Assembly: GCA_036245525.1 (NCBI GenBank)
Contig: BTPG01000002.1
Span: 162,907,376-162,971,375 of the forward strand
Direction of reading: 5' to 3'
Source: Semisulcospira habei
Taxonomy: Eukaryota; Mollusca; Gastropoda; Semisulcospiridae
DNA length: 64,000 bases
Made by a program: the position numbers and the translations under genes. Numbering within the stretch: position 1 is the stretch's first letter; every line of letters starts with the position of its first letter. The notes under the pieces were generated by a model that did not search any database, had not been told where the DNA came from, and saw nothing but the letters and a program-made list of their open reading frames with translations. This document shows, piece after piece, positions 1-11,100 of the stretch.

Positions 1-372
1 GCTGGAATAGCAATTGAGGCTGTTAGCGTTGCTACATGCCTAGCATGCTTTGGTTTGGAGGCCTTAAACAAGAGGTTTCACACAAAATTACAGAAACATG
101 AAGCATTGAGTACTCTGGCTGGTGCAAAGCTGAGCAGTATAAAACTTATTATCAGTAAGGCATTAAATGATAATTGTATTGATGACGAAGAATTTAAGCG
201 CGTCCAAGATGATTTAAATAATTACAAAAAACAGAAGTCTGAAATACAAAATAAAATGCGTAGTCAATCACCCGTGAATATTGAAGAACTGAAGGCCAGT
301 TTTTTAGCAGAGGGGAAAAGGATAGGGGTACAGGAAACCACAGAAAAACTACACATTCTTTTAAACAAATAA
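1..372 (+). CDS. 3' end of an unidentified ORF (partial at window start)
   Basis: The frame is open from base 1 to a TAA at 370-372 (about 123 codons visible), and its start lies outside the window. The visible part begins with a small hydrophobic stretch (AGIAIEAVSVATCLACFGLE). It continues as a charged, helix-forming tail with KHEALSTLAGAKLSSI and NDNCIDDEEFKRVQDDL, which looks like a coiled coil. I recall similar tails in multicopy ORFs of marine-invertebrate genomes, often linked to repeats, but I cannot name a family. It could be the 3' end of a transposon-borne gene or of a host gene. A run of AT-rich DNA follows the stop. Confidence 0.45.
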   Translation, partial: AGIAIEAVSVATCLACFGLEALNKRFHTKLQKHEALSTLAGAKLSSIKLIISKALNDNCIDDEEFKRVQDDLNNYKKQKSEIQNKMRSQSPVNIEELKASFLAEGKRIGVQETTEKLHILLNK

Positions 373-2094
373 AAATCAGATTTGGTAATCTTTTATTATT
401 TCATTACACTTCACAGAAAGATGTCATGCCACTTACACAGTTTAGGCATAATTATTTAATCCCATCAGCACCATCAGAATATTATATTTGAGAAAAAAAA
501 GTTTTTAGTTGCCCTTGTGTTTTGGTAAAAAAGACTTAGTATACGAGACTAGAGTTAAGTTGTTATTAAGTACTTGTAAGTAGTTAGGGTAAGTAATTAA
601 TAAGTTCTTAATGGTAAGTAGTTAATAAGTTCCTATTGTAACTCATTTCATTTTAAGGTAACCTAAAGTTAGTTGTACTTAAAATTAAAACAAAACTTAT
701 CTTTTGGTTTAGATGTTGTTTCTTAACACATAAATCCATTTCTAGCAAAACACATCTTGCTTTCAAAATAACTACACAACCTTGCTTTCAAAATGACTAC
801 ACAACCTTGCTTTCACAACCTGTAAAGACTACTGCATGGAGCAAACTATTCAGCCTAAAAGCACCACTCATGACAAGCAAACACCCTTTGTCAGTGCCCA
901 CGACATCAGTCCTGTTCAAATTGGTTTGTTCATGAGTGCAGAATAAAATCAGTAGACAAAACCAGGCAGTCTAACAAGCAGAGATATAAAACATCACTCT
1001 TACCACTCTTACCACTTTTGACTATCACTTTGTGAATGCATGGAGTGGAAATAAATTACTGTTCCTGCATGAAGTTAAAGGTTTTTGAAATGTGGTTATG
1101 ACATAGCAGTTTTTCAAGTACAAATTCTAGTCATCAGTTTCTCAAGTGTGGTTATGACATAGCAGTTTTTCAAGTACATTCTAGTCAACAGTTTTCTCAA
1201 GTGGTATTAAATAACAAGTCATGTGCAGCACCTAGAGTGTTGTGTAAACAGTCATGTGCAGTTTCTCTCAAGTGTAGTGTAAACACAGTCAGCAGTTTTT
1301 CAAGTACATTGAATAATATCACTCAACATTAAACACTCCCCTCAGCATAAAATACAAGAAAGATCTTAACTTAAAGCTTTTCTCTGTTTTCCAACAGGTT
1401 GCAAACTCATTTTAACTCTGTGCCTGTAAAGACTTCATGGTGTTTATACATAGAGTGAGTCAGGTTGGTCAGTGTTTGTAATGTTGGTATAAGCACAGGC
1501 CTCTCTCTTGTGAAAATGTGTTTTGAAGTTGACTATTTTGCATTTTATGAAAAGGTGAACAGAGGTGAACAGGTTTTTGTGAATACCTAGTCATGAGTGA
1601 TGCATATCATGAGGGGAAAAGTACATAGAGGATTTCGGTTTTATAGGGCACTAGTCCTGATAAGAAAATTTGAATAATTGCAGCGCATTATGGTATATCT
1701 GAATAGAGGTGGATTTCAGACAAGTGTAGACATGAGGTGTTTGTGTATGTGATAGCTCCAGGGTTGTCAGCACTGGTTTGACTAGGGTGTTTGGCTGATT
1801 TTTTTTTTTTTGTCTATGGGGAAGGGGGATGGAGGGGAACACAATGAGTTAACCCCTTAAAAATGTGGCTGTTTAAATAATAATGATTTAGGGGTAACTT
1901 CCAATGGTATTTACTCTGTGTGGGAGACTTAGACAATGGAGGGTCAAAAGGTTATAATCAAGGGGTTAACTCAGTCATTATGTTAATGAAGCTTTAGACC
2001 ACTCAGTATATCTATCTAAAATAAAGAAAATATGGGGAAAATGCATGGTGTGACTAAGTGTGTGTTTTGTGGTCAAAAACAATGGAATTAGGGG
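373..2094. other. AT-rich spacer with short tandem duplications
   Basis: No gene was recognised. A 25-bp unit is repeated about 2.6 times at 756-820 (cttgctttcaaaatgactac...), and a 56-bp unit is repeated twice at 1091-1203 (tgtggttatgacatagcag...). The short ORF on the minus strand at 1651-1842 has no recognisable features. Confidence 0.5.
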
Positions 2095-3733
2095 GTGTAT
2101 ATAAATTGCTCAAATTCGCTCATGTTATCTTTCTCTGACGAGGCTACAGAGGGGAGTGGCGAGTCGTGTGCGACTGGTGAAGGCTGCGCCTTGCCCACAC
2201 AGATTGATGGTTCCTCAGCGGACGAACTTCTTCCTGCTGTTAAACTACCAGCGTTCAGCGCCGATCACTTGTCGCGGCTTCCGGGCGATGGTCGCGGACA
2301 CGTACCGACACTTGGGACGACCTGACCCTGGTAACTGCAAAGTCCTCGCCGACCTGTTGGCCCACTTGCTCCTGGGTGCCGCGATGGGACCTGCCTTGGG
2401 TCCTTACTTGGCTCAACTCTGACCGCTTCGTACCAATACAGTTGGCGATGCTACCAGACAAGATGTGGACGACCTGCTTCTTACTGACCTCACGTCTGCT
2501 TCCAGGGTCAACGAGCGGCTCGCGCAGCACAGATATGAGGTCCAACACCGGTAAGTCCCACAGACCCGACGAGTGGCCCTTACCAGGTTGTAGAGCCTTC
2601 AACGCCGTGGATGAGCCCACGAGCCCAAGCTCTAGCGCCGGCAGCCACCACAGTCCCATCGAGTGGTCTCTGCCGGTCGCGGAACCTTGAGCACCGCGGA
2701 AAGAAGGAAAAGAGGTTGTAGAGCCTTCAATGCCGCGGTGTAGCCCGCGAGCCTGAGCTCTAGCGCCGGCAGCCACCACAGTCCCGTCGAGTGGTCCCTG
2801 TCCGGTCACGTAACCTTGAGCTGCCCGACCCGGCGTTCTCGCTGAGACCCATTCTCCTTGGCTGCCCCGCAGTTGGTCACTATGCACCTTGAGAGACCCA
2901 GGCTCCATCTGTGAGTCCAGACAATAGGACCCGGTGCGGGCTTTTACGTGTGTACCTGCGCTCGCAGGGGTCGCACCCGCCTTTTCCGCCCACGGTCCCC
3001 AGGTAGAATGACATCTCCGCCCAGACGATATCCTCCTGGCTCCGAGGGGTGATACGCTCCGCCTACCAAGACCAATCCCCTGATGCAGACAAATGTATGA
3101 GCATCAGGGCGCACAAAGTCAGAGCCATGGCCATGATCCTTGTGTTCGACCGCAACTGTGCTGTCAAGGACATTGTGGCAGCCGTGGGTTGGCGTGCGGA
3201 GACTACCTTTGCCCACTTCTACCTGAGGGACCTCTCAACCAGCGCCTGACCCTTTTGCTGGTGGGGGACATCGTGGCGGCACAACACTCCCTCCCGGCAC
3301 CCTAAGTATCTTTGCTAAAATTAGCGGGAGGTTGCTTAGGGAGGGCGGCGCTAGCAGTCCCTAGGGGGTGGGTTAGGGGCGTTATAGCGGCACCCGCCTC
3401 CTGTTTTGAGGAAACAAATGTATTTTTCTTTAAAATGAATTTTTTCGAAAAATACCTACCGATGGTATTACTCGAAGGTCCCTCCCACCTACCCCGCTTG
3501 CCGCTGGTCTGCTAAGAAACTGACTGGTGAGCTTCCGCTGGGCGCAATGCGCGGTTGGGATGGAAGGGAGGCTACTCGGGTTACCGCCTAGGCTATGGCG
3601 CCCCTCACCTGCCATCACGGCCATACTCGTACCCAAATTTTTGGCTAAAATTAGTCTAGCTAAGAACCTTTTCCTATTAGTAATACCATCGCTAAGTATT
3701 TTTCGAAAAAATTCATTGTAAAGAAAAATACAT
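2095..3733 (+). mobile_element. DIRS element A: 3' relic, plus-strand orientation
   Basis: Only the tyrosine-recombinase end of a DIRS retrotransposon remains; no reverse transcriptase is visible. The copy keeps the family's internal junction (gaggaaacaa followed by atgtatttttc, about 3406-3426). It ends with the inverted form of the terminus found in the three other copies (taaagaaaaatacat, ending at 3733). Orientation is opposite to the copies at 11, 19 and 32 kb. The left boundary is truncated and only approximate. Confidence 0.75.
2156..3305 (+). pseudogene. DIRS tyrosine recombinase, broken (element A)
   Basis: The frame is broken, but blocks match the recombinases of the other copies: APITCRGFRAMVADTYRHLG and [15 protein letters not shown] near the N-terminal side, and the catalytic end IRAHKVRAMAMILVFDRN followed by VGWRAETTFAHFYLRDL. 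The latter holds the HxxR box and the tyrosine region typical of tyrosine recombinases. Between these blocks a segment of about 130 bp is duplicated in tandem (2584-2713 and 2714-2830), destroying the reading frame. Not functional. Confidence 0.75.
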
Positions 3734-3764
3734 GTTTCTTCCTATCAAGGAGTGGTTTCATTAA

Positions 3765-3969
3765 CCCATTTAGCCCGTGACCCTGCAGCAGGAGATGGAT
3801 TGATCATGATAATTCAAGGGTAGTGCCAGATGAGCTTGGCGCCTAAAGGCGCCAAGCTCATCTGGAACTACCCTTTAATTATCATGATCAATCTATCTCC
3901 TACAACTGGTACATAGTCGTTGGACAACGCCTCCAAAAGTTTAGAAATGCGGCCGTGGGGTTAAGAGGG
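3765..3969. mobile_element. P1 palindromic MITE, copy 1
   Basis: A 205-bp unit flanked by TTAA on both sides (3761-3764 and 3970-3973), starting CCCATTTAGCCC. The core is a hairpin of about 36 bp per arm, with GATGAGCTTGGCGCC on the left and GGCGCCAAGCTCATC on the right. The ends and the TTAA sites resemble piggyBac-type elements. No coding capacity. Confidence 0.75.
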
Positions 3970-4044
3970 TTAACTCTTAAACTCAGAGTCACAAGGACCC
4001 ATGCTGAAGCAATCACGGTGTTCAAACCAAAATGGTCCCCTTAA

Positions 4045-4238
4045 CCCATTTAACCCTGTGGCCACATTTCCCAAATTTTGTGTCGCCTAACGATATGTAC
4101 CAGTTGCAGGAGATGGATCGACCATTATAATTCAAGGGTAGTACTGGATGAGCTTGGCATCGAGCTAATCTGGCACTGCGCTTGAATTATTATGGTTGAT
4201 CCATCTCCTGCTGTAGGGCGTTGGGGGCTAAACGCGTG
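4045..4238. mobile_element. P1 palindromic MITE, copy 2
   Basis: Begins TTAA (4041-4044) then CCCATTTAACCC. The hairpin has mismatched arms (GATGAGCTTGG on the left, CTAATCTGG on the right), so it mixes two arm types. The right terminus is degraded. Confidence 0.65.
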
Positions 4239-4447
4239 GACTGTCGTCTTGGATTTTTCTCAATGTCACGGGGATTACTTGCTATCTTTGACCCAACAGT
4301 GATTTAGGAATAACTTCTTTTACCTGAACTGTATTATATCATATCCTCTTTTTGTACATCTTATTTCTTTTGTTATTATCTCATTGTCTTGTTATTATTG
4401 TATAGCTGGAATTCTATTTACCGTATCCTGTCTTGTGCCTTTGGCAG

Positions 4448-4652
4448 AAATAGCACTGCAGAGTACCAGCGTGTGATGCCCGAGATTATCAAGATAGCCA
4501 CTATCCACCGGGACAACCTAGTGCCAGGTGACCCCCAGCTCAACATGTGTGACGAGAGTGTCATGAATTGGGCCCCACCTGGTTGTCACAAGATTGGCCG
4601 TTGTCTACAGGTGCCCAAGTCAAAGCCGTACGAGTGTGTCTGGCCACACTGA
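4448..4652 (+). CDS. terminal exon of a second GALNS-like sulfatase gene (partial)
   Basis: After a good acceptor (tgcctttggcag, ending at 4447), a phase-2 exon encodes a sulfatase C-terminus with [44 protein letters not shown] and a final WPH, ending at the TGA at 4650-4652. The blocks PQLNx[10 protein letters not shown] and CLxxP are characteristic of N-acetylgalactosamine-6-sulfatase C-termini. It aligns with exon 13 of the minus-strand GALNS (8171-8375) in phase, length and stop position, but differs at many residues, so it is an old paralogue. No matching upstream exons were found at 1-4447. They probably lie left of the window; otherwise this is an orphan exon. Confidence 0.8.
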
Positions 4653-4827
4653 AGATCAACAGTGTTGGTAACATTGGACAGACAGATTTTTTTCGGATGC
4701 ATCAATCTCTTCCTCAACCACCCCTATTAACTCTCGACTACTGACAATACTGCTCATCGGAAAAGATACTTTTACTAATTGTCTTTTCTGTCAAGCGTTA
4801 TCGTCAATTACAGTCAAGGGATTAGTT

Positions 4828-4876
4828 TGCAAGAGGCACAGACTTTCATGAAATCATCGGACTGTGCCTCTTGGCG
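4828..4876. repeat. H2 hairpin, diverged copy
   Basis: Inverted repeat with caagaggcacag on the left and ctgtgcctcttg on the right. It resembles the outer stem of the H2 family (gaggcatagatcc...). The central part is diverged. Confidence 0.5.
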
Positions 4877-4922
4877 GCACAGATTGATCCTATGTACACC
4901 CTCAGTTTGACATCTAGGGACA

Positions 4923-5142
4923 ACCCATTTAACCATATGGCTGTTTTTCCTAAATATTGCTATATTTTGCAAAATTTGAGTTGTCACCTAATGTACCAGT
5001 TGAAGGAGATGGATTGACCATGATAATTCAAGGGTAGTGCCAGATTGGCTCGGCGACGTCAGGCGCAAAGCTAATCTGGCAATACCCTTCAATTATCATG
5101 GTCGATCCATCTCTGGCTGTAGTGCGAATGTGGCTAAATGGG
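4923..5142. mobile_element. P1 palindromic MITE, copy 3
   Basis: Has CCCATTTAACC on the left and GGCTAAATGGGTTA on the right, with the hairpin core taattcaagggtagtgccag and its complement between them. The tip of the stem is partly decayed (ggctcggcgacgtc). Confidence 0.7.
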
Positions 5143-5758
5143 TTACAAAACTAATTCTGTGTATCTGAGATGCTGACAACACAATGTGCCCTGGGGTAAG
5201 TGGGGTGGATAGTTGGAAGACAATGTGTGCTATTCCTGGAGTTTGGGGTAATGGTGTAAATCTGTACACTTTTATGTACGTTTGAGGTCTCACAAGCTAT
5301 CACACATTGCTGTTTTTGTGTGACAAAGTCTTCATTTGATGGAGCAGTGAATGCAGTTGTCCTGCTTATGCTTATTGTGACGAGTCCAAGTCTCGCAGAT
5401 GTGTGCTGCTCTGTGATTTTAATCCTTACGGTTAAAGCTGTAAGTTTCAAGATTATACACTAGCACACAGATATGTCCCGATAGACTAATGCGGCAATAA
5501 TTTTCTATGTGCATTATGGATATGTGTATTTCCAATGCAGCGATCTAAGTGCCTTGCAAGTGTGTAGTTAGTATGCAGCTATCGGAATATGCAAGGACAT
5601 TGGGCTGAAATCAGCTGCAGTTGGCCTGTACACGATTGTTTGCGGGCCCATTGCAGCCAACTTCAGCCCAAAAGCCTTTTGGGTACTGGGATGGGCCATG
5701 CCACTCATGAAGAGAGAAATTAGTTGATATTCACTGTGTGATTTGATAATTTAAATTG

Positions 5759-5893
5759 TTCAACCTGGCGCACATATTTCCCAAATTTTGGAGGCGTCAT
5801 CTAATGACTATGCACCTGTTGCAGGAGATGGATCTACCATGATAATTCAAGGGTAGTGCCAGATTAGCTTGGTGCGTCGGGGCTGAATGGGTT
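5759..5893. mobile_element. P1 MITE, copy 4, right hairpin arm missing
   Basis: The left flank and left arm (gataattcaagggtagtgcc...agcttgg) are present. The sequence then jumps directly to the right terminus (gtcggggctgaatggg). The right arm has been removed exactly. Confidence 0.65.
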
Positions 5894-6891
5894 TACGTAT
5901 TTGTTGTCTGCGGAGAAAAGTCGCATCCTTTTAGATCAACAGAGCTCAAAGCCTTGCATATCGCCCTAGTTCAGTGTTGATTCTTGATCTGTGAATCGCT
6001 GACACAGCACCATGATTGTTGAGCCATTTCCAGCTGAATTTGTAATGTACACATAACATTCCCTGTTTTGCATGTCATTTGCATATTGTCAGATTTTCTA
6101 CGAAATGTTTTTGTAAACCTATTCTTTATTTTGTTGATAAATGACAAATTGTCAGATTATATGGCCAAATTTGTTATAGATTATTTTATATTAATATGAG
6201 TACTTACAAAGTGCCTAACCTCGGAGACTAGAGTTTGAAGCACTTATTTTTGTTTTGTTGCATCGTTTCTTTTCTTTGTGTTTACAGAACGGGCGTTTGC
6301 AATATTATTTTGGCATACTTGTCAATAATGTAATGCTAAAAAAGAAAGAAAAACTTTGTTTCCGTTTCAATATTAACTCTTCAGGACAAGATGCCAATCG
6401 TACGGTTAACTATTGTGCAGGTCTGTACGACTAGCAGTGTGCATATCATAGTAAGAATGCTGTGCACCAGTTACTTCAACACATTTCTGAATCGATGTTC
6501 ATGATTTTATATTTATTTGCGAAAACAGTTGACAATAAAGGGTGCTTATAAAGATGGCTACAGGCTGTGTTTTTATGTCTTGTCTCTACACAGAAAGAGT
6601 CGAAGAGCAGTAGGAATACTCGAGGTTGTTTTTATTTAGCTAAGTGTTTGCAAAGGAATAGATCACCAAATCAAAGAAAAAGCTCGGTATCAAAAATACA
6701 AGGGGACCCTGCATACAAGGTGCATCAAATAATTGAAGTTTCTGCCAAAAACACTACTCCCCCCACCCCCAAGCTACACATGAAAAGTCATGGGCAGCTC
6801 CGACAACTCCTCTTTGCAACTCTGACGTCGAGATCACCAGGTGCTTTCTCAAGAGAAGTCTTCAAGGGCAATAAGTGTCACTTATCATTAA

Positions 6892-7093
6892 CCCTTTTAG
6901 CCCCAAGGTCCTATTTCTCTAGTTTTTGAGGTGCTGCCCAACGACTATGTACTAGTTGTAGGAGATGGGTTGATCATAATTCAAGGGTAGTGCCAGATGA
7001 GCTTGGCGCCTGAAGGCGCCAAGCTCATCTGGCACTACCCTTGAATTATAAATGCTCAATCAATCTCCTGCTGCAGGGTCCCGGGGCTAAAAG
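6892..7093. mobile_element. P1 palindromic MITE, copy 5
   Basis: TTAA at 6888-6891 is followed by CCCTTTTAGCCCC. The hairpin arms are gatgagcttggcgcc and ggcgccaagctcatc, the same paired variant as copy 1. The right TTAA is lost. Confidence 0.7.
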
Positions 7094-7096
7094 GTA

Positions 7097-7171
7097 CAGC
7101 CACCTAAATGATGGTCTTTTTTGGCAGGTGATTTCTCATAATGGTGGTTGTTCAAAACAGGTTCTGCTGTA
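7097..7171. mobile_element. M3 MITE, right half
   Basis: Contains the half-stem agccacctaaatgatggtct and the right terminus ttcaaaacaggttctgctg, ending at TA (7170-7171). Confidence 0.6.
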
Positions 7172-7951
7172 CCACCAAACAAAGCCATTTATGGACACGT
7201 GCGTCTATTTCTGGCTCCATTTCTACATTCTTCTGGCACAGCTGTTGATAACTATAACTTGTTAAATTAAGTTAGAGCACAAAACTGCAGAAATCACGAA
7301 GACCACAGGATAACAATTCACTCATTGCAGTACTGTCAACAACAATCTTATGCATTTGAAAATTAACATGTACAAACTTTCATTGATTATGGAATGAAGC
7401 AATAATCAAGCTTAACTAATCCCTGACAACAGCTAGTGTAAATCCTGAAAAGCACCATCAAAAATGAAAAAAAAAGTCAAAATCAAGTCATGTGTCAGCC
7501 ATAAAATGGAGTTGGAGGGAACTGTAACAAATATGTCCTACACAGATGCTGATGAGGCAAGAAACACACTTTCCACAATAGCAAATTTAAAAAATAATAC
7601 ATGTACTTTCACCTGACTAACTTCAATGCCATGTTTCTGCTCACTATCCCCAGTATTTGCAATGCAGGAATACACCAGATGACATCACATTCAGTTAGCC
7701 TGCAGGCAATATCCGCAGGCATCTTGCAGGTAGACATTACCCTGTGAAGACATCTTTGTGAAAACAGCTTTTCATTATATTGCAATGAAAATCTCGCTTT
7801 TCACAACAAATGGATTTACTGTCTTGGTGTTTATAGGGCGTGCTGATATCTGATAGCCAGTAACTGCCAACCATAGACCTAAGGATGTTTTCAGACCCCT
7901 GCAAAGAGTAATGGTTGACAGTTACTGCTACAACTCACTGACAACAGGTGG

Positions 7952-8056
7952 CAAATCGACCATGATAGTTTAAGGATGGTGTCAGAACACCTTGGCACCA
8001 CTAGGTGCCAAGCTATTCTGACATCACCCTTGCACAATCATGGTCGATCTATCCCC
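7952..8056. mobile_element. P1 MITE, copy 6, type-A arms
   Basis: Hairpin with gatggtgtcag on the left and ctgacatcacc on the right: a GTGCC to GTGTC change on one side is matched on the other. The loop is accactaggt. It lies just beyond the GALNS stop codon. Confidence 0.6.
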
Positions 8057-8170
8057 TGATTTCGTGTGTAGTCTTCAGAGGACAACTCGTAAAATATTGT
8101 TCTCAAGACTGAATATGTCAACACCAACCCCTGGCTCTAGATCAGTTTGCTCATGCATGATGTCTTTTAA

Positions 8171-11100
8171 TCAGTGTACCCATGTACAGTTGTATGGTTT
8201 GGACGCAGGTGACTGTAGACACTTTTTGATTATGTCACAACCTGGTGGTGCCCAGTTCATCACAGCCTCATCGCACATGTTCAGCTGAGGAACACCCAGC
8301 TTGAGCAACGACTCATGGTCCTTCACAAGCTCCAAGATTTTGGACATGGCCTGCTTGTACTCCTCATGTGTAGGCCTGTCAACAGCAAACAGCAAGGTAA
8401 ACAGAGAACATGTGTGTATTCTGACATATAAATATCACGAAATATCATGAAATTCTGATTGTCTCTGTAATACAGTTGGGCATAACCCATGGACTTTTCA
8501 GTCCTTTCAGATTTTTGGCACTGTCGCCCATAAATGTTGATCAGCTCACCTGATCTGGTACTTTTCCCCAGGATCACGCCCCAAGTGGAAAAGGAGTGGC
8601 ATTGCTGTATGATTCTTCTGATCATGGGTCGTCACATCTTCGATCTCCTCCCCAGGACAGAAGTCAGTACCCTAGCACAACAGGAAATTATGAAGTAAGT
8701 GCACCTACCATTTGGATACAAGTGTTATCAGCAACTAATGCATTCAAAATGAAACGCGAAACTGTAAATGTCCTTCTGTAGTACCAGTACTCGTCGAACA
8801 ACTCAAGAAACTCTGAAATTAATAAATATTTTCCCTTAATTAGAAGTACTGCACAGATTTCAAACATTCCGCGGATTCATCCAGCTCGCTCAATCTGCAA
8901 GAGGCTTATATTCTCATGAGCCCCTGCAGTTGCAGGGGCTCATGAAAATATATGCCTCTTACTCGCAAGGAGTTACTGCACTGGCATCCATTGTAGCCAC
9001 AGCAAAACGGTCCCTTTAGTCCTTACCTACTCTCAAACTACTGTTGTTCACTTGATCCTGATTAACTCTTATTAAATACAAAACTGTAAATATCTTTCTG
9101 TCATACCACTATGCAGTGCAAAACTGAAATTTGGGAAATTTGATATTAGGGCTGGCTAGAAATGGCTGTGAGACCCACACTTTCAAATTCTTGTTGGCTG
9201 TTGGTCCAGGTCCAGAAATGAGCCTTGTAGTCCTGCCATCGCACTGCCATCATCTCATTCCCACGGTAATAAAATATAGGCCTGCAACCATGAAGTATCT
9301 TAATAGATGATTTCTGGAAATCAGAAGTAAGTAAAAGTTGCACATGTTTCAACGAAAAAAGTGGATTAACAGCCCAGACAAACACGCCATATTGCGTGTT
9401 TGTCCAAGCTTTTAATCCACTATTTCCACCAAAACGTGCAATTTTGACCTGTTTTTGATTTCCGGCAATCGTCTGATAATATATGTACATTTATCTCAAA
9501 GAGTGAACATGTTATGAAAGTGGTACCTGATAAATTTTGTAAATAATATTGAATTGTAATATTTTTTAAGCTAACTTTTTAATTAATAAATAACAATGTG
9601 CTATCAAAAGTATCTGATCAAGACAAAATAATGTACACACACCAGTAAAACAAATTTGAATCTATTAGATTTTCTACCATTGAATATTTTGTTCCAGTCG
9701 TTTGCAGACCAAGTTCTCTTTGCATTACATGCCACTGCACTGCAATTGTGTATCGGATGTTTTCATTTTCCATGCCCACCTGTCTGTAATGGTCTGTTTA
9801 AGCAGCGCCTGAGAGAGGTCAATGCCATCCACCACGCGGTCAGCAGGCACTGTCCCCCCAGCCAGAGTGATGAAGGTTGTGTACAGGTCCATCAGGCTGC
9901 CCAGCTGGTGAGACACCTGCACACAGAGATCCTCATGAGCCCCCTAGTGACAAGATGTACAGGTCCAGCAAGCTGGTGAGACACCTGTATACAGAGATCC
10001 TCATCAGCTCCCTAGTGACATAAATTGTTTACAGGTGCAGGATGTCTACCTGTGAGACACCTGTGCACAAACACCACCCATATGTATTTGCAAATCCTCA
10101 TGAGCCCCTACAGAATGAGGGGGGGGGGGGGGACTGATTAGGATCTATGTCTTTTGCTGGCCTCGTTTAAAATAGTGACGGATGAAACTAGCACTTCTCC
10201 AAGTGGAAATCTAATCAGGCACAGCTCTGCAACTGACACGGTTGATCCTCAAGCATGTTTGTGTAATGTCCTCACCGTTCCTGGGGGCACCTTGCTTGGC
10301 CAGTAGGCGATGGTGGGCTCCCGCATCCCTCCTTCATATGTCGTCTCCTTACCACACAAGAACGGTCCATTACTTCCTCCTGTAACATGCAAATGCATAC
10401 AACGTTCAATTACTAATGATGGCAGCTTCAAATGTTGAAATCAGAGCGAGTTGCTCTCATGGAGGTACATTACAGGAAAAGTGTGCACTTGTTTGTGATT
10501 TCACACCTCAAGCCAAATGGTCCAAAATCACACCAAACGGTCAGGCCCATAAAGCAAAAGGTCCTTGGGCCGATGCTGGCAGTAGTTGGCCCATGAATGA
10601 CTCTGTGGACCACCTGCAGTTGATGTTAGCGAGAGGACCATTTGCACACTCGGAAATTACAGCAGAACCTGCTCTGGGAGACCACCCTAATTCCTAATAA
10701 CAGGCAACACTTTATGCCCTTCAAGACTTCATTTTGAGAGAGCATCTGTCTTTTTACCCTTGACTACTGGTGGATGTGGATTGTGTTCCTAAAATTCTCT
10801 GTTAACCCTTTCAGCCCCACGGGTGCTTTTTCCAAATTTTGGAAGTGTTACTTAATGACTATGTACCAGTTGCAGGAGGTGGATTGACCATGATAATTCA
10901 AGGGTAGTGCCAATTAGCTTGGCGCCTGAAGGCTGTTCACGCTCTCTCTGATCAGCTGGACTGATTGGAGAGAGCGCAAGCGGCGCGAGAGAACTTGTCG
11001 GAATGTGTACAGTCATAAGTTATAACTGAATCAGTGAGGCTTGTCCGTTCACTGTGTTTAATATGAGCATTTCCTTAGTATTTAGCATAAAAAATGAATT

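Larger units (their letters stand above)
4653..8170. other. intergenic region between tail-to-tail GALNS paralogues
   Basis: No coding exon was recognised. The region contains P1 and H2 hairpin copies (listed separately), an imperfect palindrome near 5600-5680 (gggctgaa...ttcagccc) and a possible AATAAA polyadenylation signal at 6534-6539 for the plus-strand sulfatase. The 120-codon ORF at 6567-6929 lacks any recognisable feature. Confidence 0.5.

Noticed and set aside
5600..5680. imperfect palindrome as a distinct element family
   Set aside because: A weak relative may exist near 59290-59345, but pairing and boundaries are too poor to support a call.
6567..6929. 120-codon plus-strand ORF as a gene
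   Set aside because: No motif, no splice context, and it runs into a P1 element.
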